DNA from: Paenibacillus durus ATCC 35681
Lineage (GTDB): Bacteria > Bacillota > Bacilli > Paenibacillales > Paenibacillaceae
NCBI RefSeq assembly: GCF_000993825.1
Contig: NZ_CP011114.1
Location: 4,526,001 to 4,590,000 of the forward strand
DNA length: 64,000 nucleotides
Direction: 5' to 3'
Part shown: positions 8,713 to 17,519 of the stretch, piece after piece
Layout of the letters: the number at the start of each line of letters is the position of its first letter
Numbering within the stretch: position 1 is the first letter of the stretch
Made by a program: the position numbers and the translations under genes
Notes under the pieces: model-generated
What the model saw: only the letters and a program-made list of their open reading frames with translations
What the model was told of the DNA's origin: nothing
Database searches by the model: none

Positions 8713-9321
8713 TTATTGATCTCCGTAAACCGGCCGCTCCAAGTCGAATATTCGTCCAATCGCGCCGTATGACGATCCGGCTAAGCGGCTGACCGGCTTC
8801 AGCTTGCCGATGTCGATCCGACCGTTATGGATGAGATCATCCCGTACATAGAAGCTCAGCACCTCGCCGATGAACAGATCGAAATGCCCCAGCGGAACAT
8901 GCTGCTCAAGGCGGCATTCCATGGCAACCGGGCATTCCTGCACCCTTGGCACCGCCACCGTGCTGCCGGGAACGGCGGTTAGTCCTGCAAGCTCCAGCTC
9001 GCTGACAGACTCAGGCGCATTGATGGAGGCATGGTTAATCGCCTCGATGTTGTCCTCGTCCGTGACATGCACGACAAATTCCTGATTCGCCAGGATATTG
9101 CGCGCCGTATCCTTCAGAGTGCCGTCCGCACGCCGACCGCAGGAGAACATGACCATCGGCGGATTATCGTTCACAATGTTATAGAAGCTGAATGGAGCCG
9201 CGTTCACAACCCCTTCCGCATTAATCGAGGTAACGAACGCGATGGGCCGTGGCACGACGCTGCCGATCAGCAGCTTATAATTGTCGTGAACCGTCTGTTC
9301 ATTCATTTTAATGATCATCAT
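8713..9321 (-). CDS. Flavin reductase family protein (FMN-binding split barrel)
   Basis: A 202-residue flavoprotein of the DIM6/NTAB flavin-reductase-like family. The motif VVPRPIAFVTSINAEG at residues 22-37, the downstream NAAPFSFYNIVNDNPPM and the GHFDLFIGEV segment are typical FMN-contacting elements. It may act as an NAD(P)H:flavin reductase or a flavin-dependent oxidoreductase. The first ATG overlaps the stop of the EamA gene (ATGA), so the two are probably co-translated. A second ATG at 9318 is equally well placed behind GGAGG. Confidence 0.82.
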   Translation of the reverse strand: MMIIKMNEQTVHDNYKLLIGSVVPRPIAFVTSINAEGVVNAAPFSFYNIVNDNPPMVMFSCGRRADGTLKDTARNILANQEFVVHVTDEDNIEAINHASINAPESVSELELAGLTAVPGSTVAVPRVQECPVAMECRLEQHVPLGHFDLFIGEVLSFYVRDDLIHNGRIDIGKLKPVSRLAGSSYGAIGRIFDLERPVYGDQ

Positions 9322-10235
9322 TTTCCTCCTTCAAGAGCTTCGTATCCAGCCGTTACCGCCGCCGTCCGGCGCCGTATCCGGAGATTGACCAGCAAGATGC
9401 TGATTACCACCAGTACCAGACCTATCACCAGATTAACCGTTATCTTCTCATTTAGGAAGAGGACGCTTGAGGCGATGGAGACAAGCGGGACCAAAAAAGT
9501 ATAGGAGGCAACCTTTCCGGCCTCCCCTTCGTTAATCAGCTTGAAGTAAACAAGCCAACCGAGCGCAATCACAAAGATGGAAATGAACAGCGTGACGGCA
9601 ACAAAACCGGCGTTCCAACGGATGGCTTTCCACGGCTCGGCCGCGCTGCCGGCTGCAAGCAGGATCAGCCCCCCGAGCGTGATCTGCATGGCCGTCATCC
9701 ACAGCATATCGACCCGCACCGCGTTTCGCTTCATATACACCGTTCCAAGCGCCCAGCACAGGGCGGTGCCTAGAGCAAGAAGGATACCGAGCAGCGAAAT
9801 GCTGCCGGTCAGGCCGCCCGCGCTCAAGCAGGCTACGCCCAGAAAACCGAGCGCGAGCCCGGCCATTTTTTGCCTATGCATCTCTTCCCCTAGCCACATC
9901 CAGGAGAAAATCCCGAGCAGCACCGGCTGCAGAAATACAATCGCCGAGAACAGCCCAGCCGGCACGTATTTCAGTCCAATCGTTTGTACGCCGTAATACA
10001 GCGCTATGCTTAATATGGCGGAGCTCAAATATACCGGCCACAGCTTCTTGAACTGGAGCAGCCGCGCTTTGGGCAGCGCGATCAGGATCAGCAGCACGCC
10101 CCCGATTACGGTGCGGATGCCCGAGAATAACAGCGGCGGCGCGTAGCTCAGCGCTATTTTGGATAAAGGCCAGTTAATGCCCCATACCAGAATGAGAAAA
10201 GTTAATAAAAAAACCGCAGATTTTTGCCGAGGCAT
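9318..10235 (-). CDS. EamA/DMT family transporter
   Basis: A 305-residue integral membrane protein with ten predicted helices in two EamA repeats. Typical signatures are WGINWPLSKIAL near the N-terminus and SYTFLVPLVSIASSVLFLNE in the second repeat. I place the start at 10235: AAGGAGG lies six bases upstream, whereas the earlier in-frame ATG at 10253 precedes that site. The family exports metabolites or amino acids; the substrate is unknown. It heads a two-gene operon with the flavin reductase. Confidence 0.85.
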   Translation of the reverse strand: MPRQKSAVFLLTFLILVWGINWPLSKIALSYAPPLLFSGIRTVIGGVLLILIALPKARLLQFKKLWPVYLSSAILSIALYYGVQTIGLKYVPAGLFSAIVFLQPVLLGIFSWMWLGEEMHRQKMAGLALGFLGVACLSAGGLTGSISLLGILLALGTALCWALGTVYMKRNAVRVDMLWMTAMQITLGGLILLAAGSAAEPWKAIRWNAGFVAVTLFISIFVIALGWLVYFKLINEGEAGKVASYTFLVPLVSIASSVLFLNEKITVNLVIGLVLVVISILLVNLRIRRRTAAVTAGYEALEGGK

Positions 10236-10360
10236 AGGGCCCCTCCTTGTCATTCAGTCTTTTCTAATGATACAATATTTTCTAGCATGAATAAAATGAA
10301 TATTTATCATATGGAGCATACCAAATTTGTTATGAACAAGGGGCAAAGGAGAGTGGAAGC

Positions 10361-11338
10361 ATGAAATATGAATATCTCGGGGGAAGCGGACTACAGGTAT
10401 CCAAGCTGGGGCTCGGCACGAACGCCTTCGGCAAGCGGGCGGATCAGGCCGCTTCCACGGCGGTGCTGCACACCGCGCTGGATAACGGGATCAACTTCAT
10501 CGATACCGCCAATATTTATACCGGAACGGAATCGGAGCGAATTATCGGAGAGGCGCTGGCGGGCAGGAGGCATGAAGCCGTACTGGCGACAAAAGCCGGG
10601 CTGGTGAGAAGACCCGGCCCCGGCGGCAGCGGTTCATCCAGATTCCATCTGATGCGGGAACTGGAGGACAGTCTCCGCCGTCTCAAGACGGACTATGTCG
10701 ATCTGTACCAGATTCATACCTTCGATCCGCATACTCCGCTCGAAGAGACGCTGCGGACGCTGGATGACATGGTGTCCTCCGGCAAAGTACGCTATATCGG
10801 CGCCTCCAATTATGCCGCATGGGAGCTGATGAAGGCGCTTGGCATCAGCGAACGGATGGGCTATGAGCGCTACGTTTCGCTCCAGTGCAGCTACTCGCTG
10901 GCCGACCGTACGCCAGAGCGGGAGCTCGTCCCCCTCTGCCTGGATCAGGGCGTCGGCATCATCCCGTATTTTCCGCTTGCCGGTGGCATCCTGACCGGCA
11001 AATACAGCGCGGGAGATGAGGCTCCCGCAGGCTCCAGAGCCGATACCGATCCGAACTTCGCCCGGTTCCTTACCGGCGAACGGATCGCACTCGGGCAGGA
11101 GACAGCCGCGCTCGCGGCGGAGCTGGAGACGACGCCTGCCGCTCTGTCCCTAGCCTGGCTTATGAGCCGCCCGGCGGTGTCCACCGTTATTGTCGGCGCT
11201 ACCCGGGCGGAGCAGCTTCAAGAGAGCCTAAAGAGCGTCTCGCTTGCTCTGAGCGCCGAGACGCAGGAGAAGCTCGAAGCGGTAAGCCGTCCTTTCATCC
11301 ACAGCGAGCCGTTTGCGGTGTACCGCCTGCCGGAGTAA
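10361..11338 (+). CDS. Aldo/keto reductase
   Basis: A 325-residue TIM-barrel NADPH-dependent oxidoreductase. The catalytic tetrad is visible: Asp in DTANIY, Tyr in the same segment (IYTGTESE), Lys in ATKAG and His in YQIHTFDP. The KVRYIGASNYAAWEL segment and the C-terminal RPAVSTVIVGATRAEQL (NADPH-phosphate binding) are standard. It resembles the YhdN/Tas/Kv-beta-like class that reduces aldehydes and ketones. The ATG follows AAAGGAGAG. It is transcribed alone. Confidence 0.9.
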   Translation: MKYEYLGGSGLQVSKLGLGTNAFGKRADQAASTAVLHTALDNGINFIDTANIYTGTESERIIGEALAGRRHEAVLATKAGLVRRPGPGGSGSSRFHLMRELEDSLRRLKTDYVDLYQIHTFDPHTPLEETLRTLDDMVSSGKVRYIGASNYAAWELMKALGISERMGYERYVSLQCSYSLADRTPERELVPLCLDQGVGIIPYFPLAGGILTGKYSAGDEAPAGSRADTDPNFARFLTGERIALGQETAALAAELETTPAALSLAWLMSRPAVSTVIVGATRAEQLQESLKSVSLALSAETQEKLEAVSRPFIHSEPFAVYRLPE

Positions 11339-11418
11339 CGAGCGCGGCCAGGGCCGCTTTCGGATGTATGCTCCGGCAGCCCCTGCCTCGGGCGACGAAA
11401 TTCCTTTATTGAGCTTAA

Positions 11419-11466
11419 GCCCGGCCAAAGTTAGCGTATCAACGCTTGGATGACCGGGTATTTTTC
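11419..11466 (+). terminator. Terminator after the aldo/keto reductase
   Basis: An interrupted stem (CCCGGCCAA...AGCG with CGCTTGG...CCGGG) ends in TATTTTTCT. The rest of the gap from 11339 to 11641 shows no gene; its 3' part is the leader of the subtilase gene. Confidence 0.6.
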
Positions 11467-11641
11467 TGCCTGTTGTACGGTTTACGCCCCCCTGTTTAAA
11501 TGCCTTCGTCCATTGGTAAATCGAGGAAAATAAATTCCTTTGTCATCGACAAATTGGGACAAGTTATTTACCCCAAAGCTGATATACTACAGTCAAAATC
11601 GGCTATGATCCGATTTATACCATTACAGGGAGGAACGGAAT

Positions 11642-13099
11642 TTGAGAACAAAGGTCGCTGCTGTCGTAGGTTCAATGCTGATTGTCACCAGTTTGTTAGC
11701 CGGGTCCGGGTATGCCAAGCCGGCCAACCAGGCGCCCCAGAAACAAAAGTATGTGCTCGCATTTAAAACTTCACTTCCCGCAGACTATGAAACGATTGTA
11801 ACGAAGGCGGGCGGTACAGTGCTTCGGGCCATCCCGGAATTGGGCGGACTCGAAGCGGAATCCGAAAGAACGGATTTTCTTGCGAATCTGAGCGGGATTT
11901 CCGGCATACAAGCGGCCAACCCCGAACTCGAGTACAAGCTGGATGAAGATATTGCGGCTGCCGACGGTCAGCCGGTGACTGATATTCCGCAGGACGCCGA
12001 GACGTATTGGCCTTATCAATGGGATATCCAGCGGATTACGAATAACGGGGCCTCCTACAAGCTGGAAACGGGCGGCACGACGAACCCTGACGGAACAGTC
12101 ACGCACAAGGCGGTTGTAGGCGTCATCGATACGGGAATCGACGCCGAGCACCCTGACCTGAAGGCGAATTTCCTCGGGGGCGTGAACTTCGTCCCGGCAG
12201 GTGTAGACGCCAGTGAAACAGGCGATCCAAGCGACATCAGGGACCGCGAGGGTCACGGCACGCATGTGGCCGGCTCCATAGCCGCAGACGGCAAGGTCAA
12301 AGGCGTAGGTCCCGGCCTCGGTATCCGGTCGTACCGCGTATTCGCGGCAGAGGGCGGCGCTCCGACCTCATGGATCGCCGCAGCCGTCGTCCAGGCGGCC
12401 AATGACAAGGTCGACGTCATCAATCTGTCGCTCGGGGGTTACGACGGCATTGCCAGATACACTTATGGCGGCCTCAAGTACAACGATGTAGCGGATTTCC
12501 TCCTCTGGAAGCGCGCGCTGCAGTATGCCGTAGGCCATAACGTTACGGTCGTAGCAGCCGCCGGCAACGATTCGCTGAATCTGAACGACTCGCATGCTGT
12601 GGTCAACTATATGAACCAAACGTACGGCTACCTCGGCCTGACCTTCAAAAGCGCCGTAAAAGAAGTGCCGGGTACGCTTCCTGGCGTCATCAACGTCTCT
12701 TCGTCGAATCAATGGTCTTCGGACAAGATCGCGTTTTATTCCAACTATGGCAGCGCGATCGACGTCGCGGCTCCCGGCGGGGACAACGGTCCGGTCTATG
12801 ACGCCAGCCGAAATCTGGACGAGCGGGATTTCCATTTCCGCACGCTCAGCACATGGCCGACCTATCTGGCTCCTTACTTCACCTCGAACCTGACGAGCTA
12901 TGCGCTGCTGCACGGTACTTCGATGGCGGCTCCGAAGGTTGCGGGCATTGCGGGCGTCATCAAGGCCGCGCACCCGGAATATACGCCGGTCCAGGTACAA
13001 GCGCTCATTAAGCAGACGGCCAACGATCTAGGGAAGCCGGGGCAAGACCCTCTATTCGGCTCGGGCGAAGCCAATATCTTCAATGCATTAAGCCGATAA
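11642..13099 (+). CDS. Secreted S8 family serine peptidase (subtilase)
   Basis: A 485-residue subtilisin-like protease. A signal peptide (residues 1-25) is followed by a propeptide-like region (about 35-100) and the catalytic domain. The triad is Asp163 (GVIDTGID), His205 (GHGTHVAGSIAA) and Ser427 (HGTSMAAPKVAG), with AAAGN providing the oxyanion Asn. The start is TTG, seven bases after GGGAGG. It probably acts outside the cell in protein degradation. It forms a single-gene unit. Confidence 0.93.
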   Translation: MRTKVAAVVGSMLIVTSLLAGSGYAKPANQAPQKQKYVLAFKTSLPADYETIVTKAGGTVLRAIPELGGLEAESERTDFLANLSGISGIQAANPELEYKLDEDIAAADGQPVTDIPQDAETYWPYQWDIQRITNNGASYKLETGGTTNPDGTVTHKAVVGVIDTGIDAEHPDLKANFLGGVNFVPAGVDASETGDPSDIRDREGHGTHVAGSIAADGKVKGVGPGLGIRSYRVFAAEGGAPTSWIAAAVVQAANDKVDVINLSLGGYDGIARYTYGGLKYNDVADFLLWKRALQYAVGHNVTVVAAAGNDSLNLNDSHAVVNYMNQTYGYLGLTFKSAVKEVPGTLPGVINVSSSNQWSSDKIAFYSNYGSAIDVAAPGGDNGPVYDASRNLDERDFHFRTLSTWPTYLAPYFTSNLTSYALLHGTSMAAPKVAGIAGVIKAAHPEYTPVQVQALIKQTANDLGKPGQDPLFGSGEANIFNALSR

Positions 13100-13196
13100 T
13101 CACAGGCGCCGCCAATGAATGGACAAGCCCCAACCAGCCAAATTTAGCAAGTGGAATCTATCTCGTCTCTTCTAGAGACGGAATTGACTGAACAGG

Positions 13197-13230
13197 AACA
13201 GGCCAGCCGGAATTCCGGCTGGCCTGTTTA
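13197..13230. terminator. Bidirectional terminator, perfect 16-bp palindrome
   Basis: Positions 13197-13212 and 13213-13228 are exact complements (AACAGGCCAGCCGGAA and its mirror) with flanking A/T. It sits between the converging subtilase and hcp genes. Confidence 0.85.
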
Positions 13231-13269
13231 TTGTTGGATCTAGTATCTGCTCGCTTATAGCTTTGACGT

Positions 13270-14925
13270 TTATACGACGGACAGGAAACGCTCAATGTCT
13301 TCGTCCACCGTCGTAATGCCGCCGATGCCGAACGTGTCGACCAGTACCTTCGCCACATTCGGGGACAGGAAGGCCGGTAGCGTCGGGCCGAGGTGGATGT
13401 TTTTGACACCCAGATAGAGCAGCGCCAGCAGCACGATCACCGCTTTTTGCTCATACCACGCAATATTGTACGAAATCGGCAGTTCGTTGATGTCCTCCAG
13501 GCCGAATACTTCCTTCAGCTTCAGCGCGATCACAGCCAGCGAGTAGGAGTCATTGCATTGACCCGCGTCCAGTACGCGAGGAATGCCGCCGATATCGCCA
13601 AGATCGAGCTTGTTGTACTTGTATTTGGCACAGCCAGCCGTCAGGATCACCGTATCGCTTGGAAGCGCCTGGGCAAAATCGGTATAGTAATTCCGGCTCT
13701 TCATCCGTCCGTCGCAGCCGGCCATCACGAAGAAGCGCTTGATCGCACCGGTCTTCACCGCATCGACCACCTTGTCGGCTACTCCCATTACGGCCGCATG
13801 AGCAAAGCCGCCGACAATTTCGCCGCTCTCGATTCCGGTCGGAGGCGCACTGGTCTTCGCCTGCTCGATGATGGCGGAGAAGTCCTTGGGAGCGCCGTCT
13901 ACGCCGTCCGCGATATGCTTGATGCCGGGATAGCCCGTGTTGCCTGTGGTATACAGCCGGTCCTTGTAGCTGTCCTTCGGCGGCACGACGCAGTTAGTCG
14001 TCATCAGGATCGGGCCGTTAAAGCTTGCGAATTCCTCGTTTTGCTTCCACCAGGCATTGCCGTAGTTGCCGACAAAATGGCTGTACTTCTTGAAAGCCGG
14101 ATAGTAATGGGCGGGTAGCATTTCGCTGTGCGTGTATACGTCGACTCCGGTCCCTTCCGTCTGCTTCAGCAGCTCTTCCATGTCCTTCAGGTCGTGGCCG
14201 CTGATGAGAATTCCCGGGCGGTCGCCGACGCCGATGTTCACCTTCGTAATTTCCGGATTGCCGTACGTTTCCGTATTGGCACGGTCCAGCAGCGCCATCA
14301 CGTCAACGCCGTACTTGCCGCATTCCATAACGAGAGCGACCAGCTCGTCCGCCGTCAGCTCATTGTTTAACGTGGCGGCAAGTCCGCGTTCAAGGAAAGC
14401 TTGCGCGCTTGCTTCATGGTAGCCGAGCACCGCTGCATGCTCCATATAAGCGGCCATGCCTTTCAAGCCATAGGAGAGCAGCTCGCGCAGGGAGCGAACG
14501 TCCTCGTTCTCGGTTGCAAGCACGCCCACAGCCGCCGCCTTGGCTTCCAGCTCTTCGTCCGTACCCGGCGTCCAGAGCGCGGCGTCATGGCCTGCGAGCG
14601 GAACGTCCGCAAGCGAGCCATCCAGCCGCTTTTTCCAGCCATCGCGAATAACAATCCCTTCTCTGACTCTGGCAATAAAGCCGTCACGGTCAAAGTTGGC
14701 GTTGGTGATGGTCGCGAACAGGCTCTTGATGATGAACTGCTCCGATGCGCTGTCGGTTACTCCAAGCTCACGGGCCTTTACCGAATAAATGGAAATGCCC
14801 TTCACCGTGTACAGCAGAAGATCCTGCAGATTGGCGACATCGCTAGTCTTGCCGCATACCCCCTGAATCGTGCACCCCGTTCCTTTCGCCGCCTCCTGAC
14901 ACTGAAAACAAAACATACTGCTCAT
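13270..14925 (-). CDS. hcp: Hydroxylamine reductase / hybrid cluster protein
   Basis: A 551-residue Fe-S/Fe-S-O enzyme. The N-terminal cysteines [13 protein letters not shown]...C (C-x2-C-x8-C-x5-C) bind the proximal cluster. Hybrid-cluster ligands appear in [41 protein letters not shown] and [11 protein letters not shown]. In other bacteria Hcp reduces NO or hydroxylamine under anaerobic or nitrosative stress. I chose the ATG at 14925, with AAAGGAG ten bases upstream; the upstream extension is not conserved. It is divergent from a Crp/Fnr regulator. Confidence 0.95.
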   Translation of the reverse strand: MSSMFCFQCQEAAKGTGCTIQGVCGKTSDVANLQDLLLYTVKGISIYSVKARELGVTDSASEQFIIKSLFATITNANFDRDGFIARVREGIVIRDGWKKRLDGSLADVPLAGHDAALWTPGTDEELEAKAAAVGVLATENEDVRSLRELLSYGLKGMAAYMEHAAVLGYHEASAQAFLERGLAATLNNELTADELVALVMECGKYGVDVMALLDRANTETYGNPEITKVNIGVGDRPGILISGHDLKDMEELLKQTEGTGVDVYTHSEMLPAHYYPAFKKYSHFVGNYGNAWWKQNEEFASFNGPILMTTNCVVPPKDSYKDRLYTTGNTGYPGIKHIADGVDGAPKDFSAIIEQAKTSAPPTGIESGEIVGGFAHAAVMGVADKVVDAVKTGAIKRFFVMAGCDGRMKSRNYYTDFAQALPSDTVILTAGCAKYKYNKLDLGDIGGIPRVLDAGQCNDSYSLAVIALKLKEVFGLEDINELPISYNIAWYEQKAVIVLLALLYLGVKNIHLGPTLPAFLSPNVAKVLVDTFGIGGITTVDEDIERFLSVV

Positions 14926-14985
14926 TGAATAATCGCTCCTTTTATTCATTTTCTTCCGTCTGCCATCTGTGTCTTTACTTGTTAC

Positions 14986-15034
14986 TACCGATTGTAGTAG
15001 ACTGACGACGAACAATCGGTAACGGATGTTACCG
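14986..15034. promoter_or_regulatory. Two palindromic operators between hcp and its Crp/Fnr regulator
   Basis: The first is TACCGATTGT (14986-14995) mirrored by ACAATCGGTA (15012-15021). The second is CGGTAACGGATGTTACCG (15017-15034), a compact 18-bp palindrome with a 4-bp centre, the size expected for a Crp/Fnr-family dimer. They overlap, which suggests control of both divergent promoters. Confidence 0.55.
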
Positions 15035-15070
15035 TTTATCTAAAATTATTTTAAAAATTGGGGGAATTTC

Positions 15071-15757
15071 ATGAAGCCGGAGCCTGACGTGCTGCAGACC
15101 TGCCTGTTTTTCCGAGGGAAGAGTATAGAAGAGCTTGACGCGATGCTGGAAACGATGCGCTATACCGTCCGGGACTGCAGCAAGTCCGAGATGATTATCA
15201 GCGAAGGCGAGACCGCCGACCGGCTGGGGATTGTGCTCTCCGGAGTGGTGGAGGTTCACAAAATTCATCCCGGCGGAGGCGGCTTAACCATCGCCAGGCT
15301 GGGAAAGGGGCAGACCTTCGGGGAAGCGGTGCTGTTCCGGAGGGAGAACATATATCCGGCCACTATTATTTCTGCGGGGCGCAGCACCGTAATGTTCATC
15401 GGCAAGCAGGAGCTGCTTCGGCTGTTCGCCGCAGACACCGACATGCTGTCCAGGTATATGGAGAATCTGTCCGAGCGGCTCGTTATGGTTAACCGCAAGC
15501 TTGAAATCCTCTCGGCCGGTTCGCTGCGCCGCCGGGTTGTGCATGATTTGCTGCAACAAGCGGACCGGCAGGAGACGGATACCCTTCGGCTGCCTTTCAG
15601 CCGCAAGGAATGGGCCGAGCATCTGAATGCCGCGCGTCCTTCGCTGTCCCGGGAAATGGGCCTGCTGCGCGATAATGGCTGGATTGCGTTCAAAGGAAAT
15701 ACGGTTACACTGCTGGACCGGAAGAAACTGGAGGACTTCATGGAGCGGGAGGAATAA
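15071..15757 (+). CDS. Crp/Fnr family transcriptional regulator
   Basis: A 228-residue regulator. The N-terminal cyclic-nucleotide-binding-like beta barrel (about residues 12-120) contains IISEGETADRLGIVLSGVVE and FGEAVLFRR. A long dimer helix follows, then a winged helix (about 150-225) with recognition region RKEWAEHLNAARPSLSREM. No Fnr-type N-terminal cysteine cluster is present, so it may respond to NO or haem or to another ligand. Its position opposite hcp strongly suggests that it regulates hcp. Confidence 0.88.
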   Translation: MKPEPDVLQTCLFFRGKSIEELDAMLETMRYTVRDCSKSEMIISEGETADRLGIVLSGVVEVHKIHPGGGGLTIARLGKGQTFGEAVLFRRENIYPATIISAGRSTVMFIGKQELLRLFAADTDMLSRYMENLSERLVMVNRKLEILSAGSLRRRVVHDLLQQADRQETDTLRLPFSRKEWAEHLNAARPSLSREMGLLRDNGWIAFKGNTVTLLDRKKLEDFMEREE

Positions 15758-15856
15758 GACGGCGGGCGCGCACTTATATATGAATATACAGTCCACCGCA
15801 GCAATTTGCCGATTATGCGATAGAAATGAAAAAAATGACCCTCTTTATAAGGAAGG

Positions 15857-16777
15857 TTATTTCTCTTCGGGCTTCAGCACTCCGTCTGCGATTAACGCTT
15901 GTTCAAACAGCTGGACCAATTCGGCGTCATAGTGGATTCCCGACAGCCGTTTAAGCTCGTCCATGGCGATCTCGGGGGGAAGGCCCTTACGGTAAGGCCG
16001 GTCGGAGGTCATGGCATCAAAGGTATCGGCAATACCGATAATTTTGGCCTCCAGTAGGATTTCTTCTTCCTTAATCCCGTAAGGATAGCCGGAACCGTCC
16101 AATCGCTCATGATGCTGCAGGATGATTAGGCAGATATTGTTGTAATACAAATCCTTAACCATTAGGTACCCATCATAACAATGCCGTTTTACAATTTCAA
16201 ACTCTTCAGCTGTCAAGCGTCCGGGCTTGTTCAGAATTTCTTCCGGAGTATGAATTTTGCCGACATCATGAAATGCAGCCGCAAAGTATAAGTCTTCAAG
16301 CTGATCCTTTGGCATTCGAAGCATTCTGGCCACCATTAAGCAGTATTTCTGCACTCGCCCGCTATGCTGGTAAGTATAGTTATCCTTTTCTTCTACTTGT
16401 TTGAGAACATCCTCCAGCTTCCTGATCCGATGGCTGATAAGATGAAACGCAGGCTTCGTTGTGTACCACAACAGCTTTAGCTCGGTAAGGGTACTGAAAT
16501 AAACCGCTTCCTGCAGATAATGAGTGTAAAAATAATCGCCTTGACTGAGGATGATATTCTCATTGTCAGCCTTATAGCTGCATTTACCTTCAAGTATGTA
16601 GAAGAACTCCATGGTGTCGGCTTCTTCGCCGGGATAAAGATAGAATTGTTTGTCTGGCTTAATAGTCTGTAAAATTATTTCCGAGCCGTCACCTCTCGCC
16701 AATAGGAGGTGGTCAGAGGATAATTGATGTTCTTGCGCGATGCTGTCTCCTTCCCTTCCCAAGTTCAGGCCCTTCAT
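15857..16777 (-). CDS. Cupin / HD-GYP domain protein, candidate c-di-GMP phosphodiesterase
   Basis: A 306-residue fusion. Residues about 30-110 form a cupin-like barrel (PGEEADTMEFFYILEGKC). The rest is an HD-GYP domain with FHDVGKIHTPEEIL and the defining HHERLDGSGYPYG motif, metal ligands intact. HD-GYP proteins hydrolyse c-di-GMP; the cupin probably senses a small ligand. It lies 15 bp after the secreted-protein gene and downstream of the GGDEF-EAL gene on the same strand, so the three may be co-expressed. Confidence 0.85.
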   Translation of the reverse strand: MKGLNLGREGDSIAQEHQLSSDHLLLARGDGSEIILQTIKPDKQFYLYPGEEADTMEFFYILEGKCSYKADNENIILSQGDYFYTHYLQEAVYFSTLTELKLLWYTTKPAFHLISHRIRKLEDVLKQVEEKDNYTYQHSGRVQKYCLMVARMLRMPKDQLEDLYFAAAFHDVGKIHTPEEILNKPGRLTAEEFEIVKRHCYDGYLMVKDLYYNNICLIILQHHERLDGSGYPYGIKEEEILLEAKIIGIADTFDAMTSDRPYRKGLPPEIAMDELKRLSGIHYDAELVQLFEQALIADGVLKPEEK

Positions 16778-16792
16778 AATTTCATTCCTCTC

Positions 16793-17410
16793 TTATAACT
16801 CTATTGCTATCGGATCGATCCAAACCTCACGATCGGCGATCTTCACCAGCTTCCAGGAACGCTCGGCGGCAACTCCCAATTGGGCGGCCTCGGAGATGGC
16901 TGCGTCTGCAATTTCCAAGGTGTCGTTATATAAATCCGTAATCAGCTTGTCGAGCTCATAGGTATATTTTTTAGTAAGTGCGGCAATCAAATCGTCATTA
17001 AGAGAGACCTTTGCGTTCAGCTTGTTTATTTTCTCCTCAACGGCTGCCGAATCTCTGCTTTCAGGGGTAAATAATTGATTGATAAGTTCATCGGAAGCGG
17101 TCTCTATTTCCGCAACCTCGGCTACTGCTTCGGCGTCCTCCTGATCCAGCTTGGCGCTCAGCTTCGCCGCAGTCTTGCCCAGCTCAATCCGCTTAATATC
17201 CCGTAAATAATCTTCTTGAAGCTTATCCGCCTCAGCGACTGCTTTTTCAATCTTGTTGTCGATTTGTTTATTGGCTTTGGCGATAATTTTTAGTGCTTCT
17301 TGCTGATCCTTGGTGAGGTTGTCCGCCACCGGCGAGGCAAAGACCGCACCGCTGAACAGAAACAGCGCCAGCATGAGAAGCGATCCGGTGGTCAGTAGCT
17401 TTTTGAGCAT
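16793..17410 (-). CDS. Secreted helical protein, unknown function
   Basis: A 205-residue protein with a clear signal peptide (KKLLTTGSLLMLALFLFSG, cleavage near VFA-SP). The rest is highly charged and predicted helical (many Lys, Glu and Ala), probably coiled coil. I use the ATG at 17410 behind GAGAGGAAA; an in-frame ATG 42 bases upstream lacks a site. I recognise no family. Its place between a c-di-GMP synthase/hydrolase and an HD-GYP gene suggests that it may be an exported partner of that signalling module. Confidence 0.7.
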   Translation of the reverse strand: MLKKLLTTGSLLMLALFLFSGAVFASPVADNLTKDQQEALKIIAKANKQIDNKIEKAVAEADKLQEDYLRDIKRIELGKTAAKLSAKLDQEDAEAVAEVAEIETASDELINQLFTPESRDSAAVEEKINKLNAKVSLNDDLIAALTKKYTYELDKLITDLYNDTLEIADAAISEAAQLGVAAERSWKLVKIADREVWIDPIAIEL

Positions 17411-17519
17411 GTTTACTTTCCTCTCTGAGTTTGGATTCGATTTCATTTTCATTATAGTATCGATTATAGCCGTTTACCAGGTTAATCCGATGTGCAAAAT
17501 GTATCGGGAATTCCTTTAA

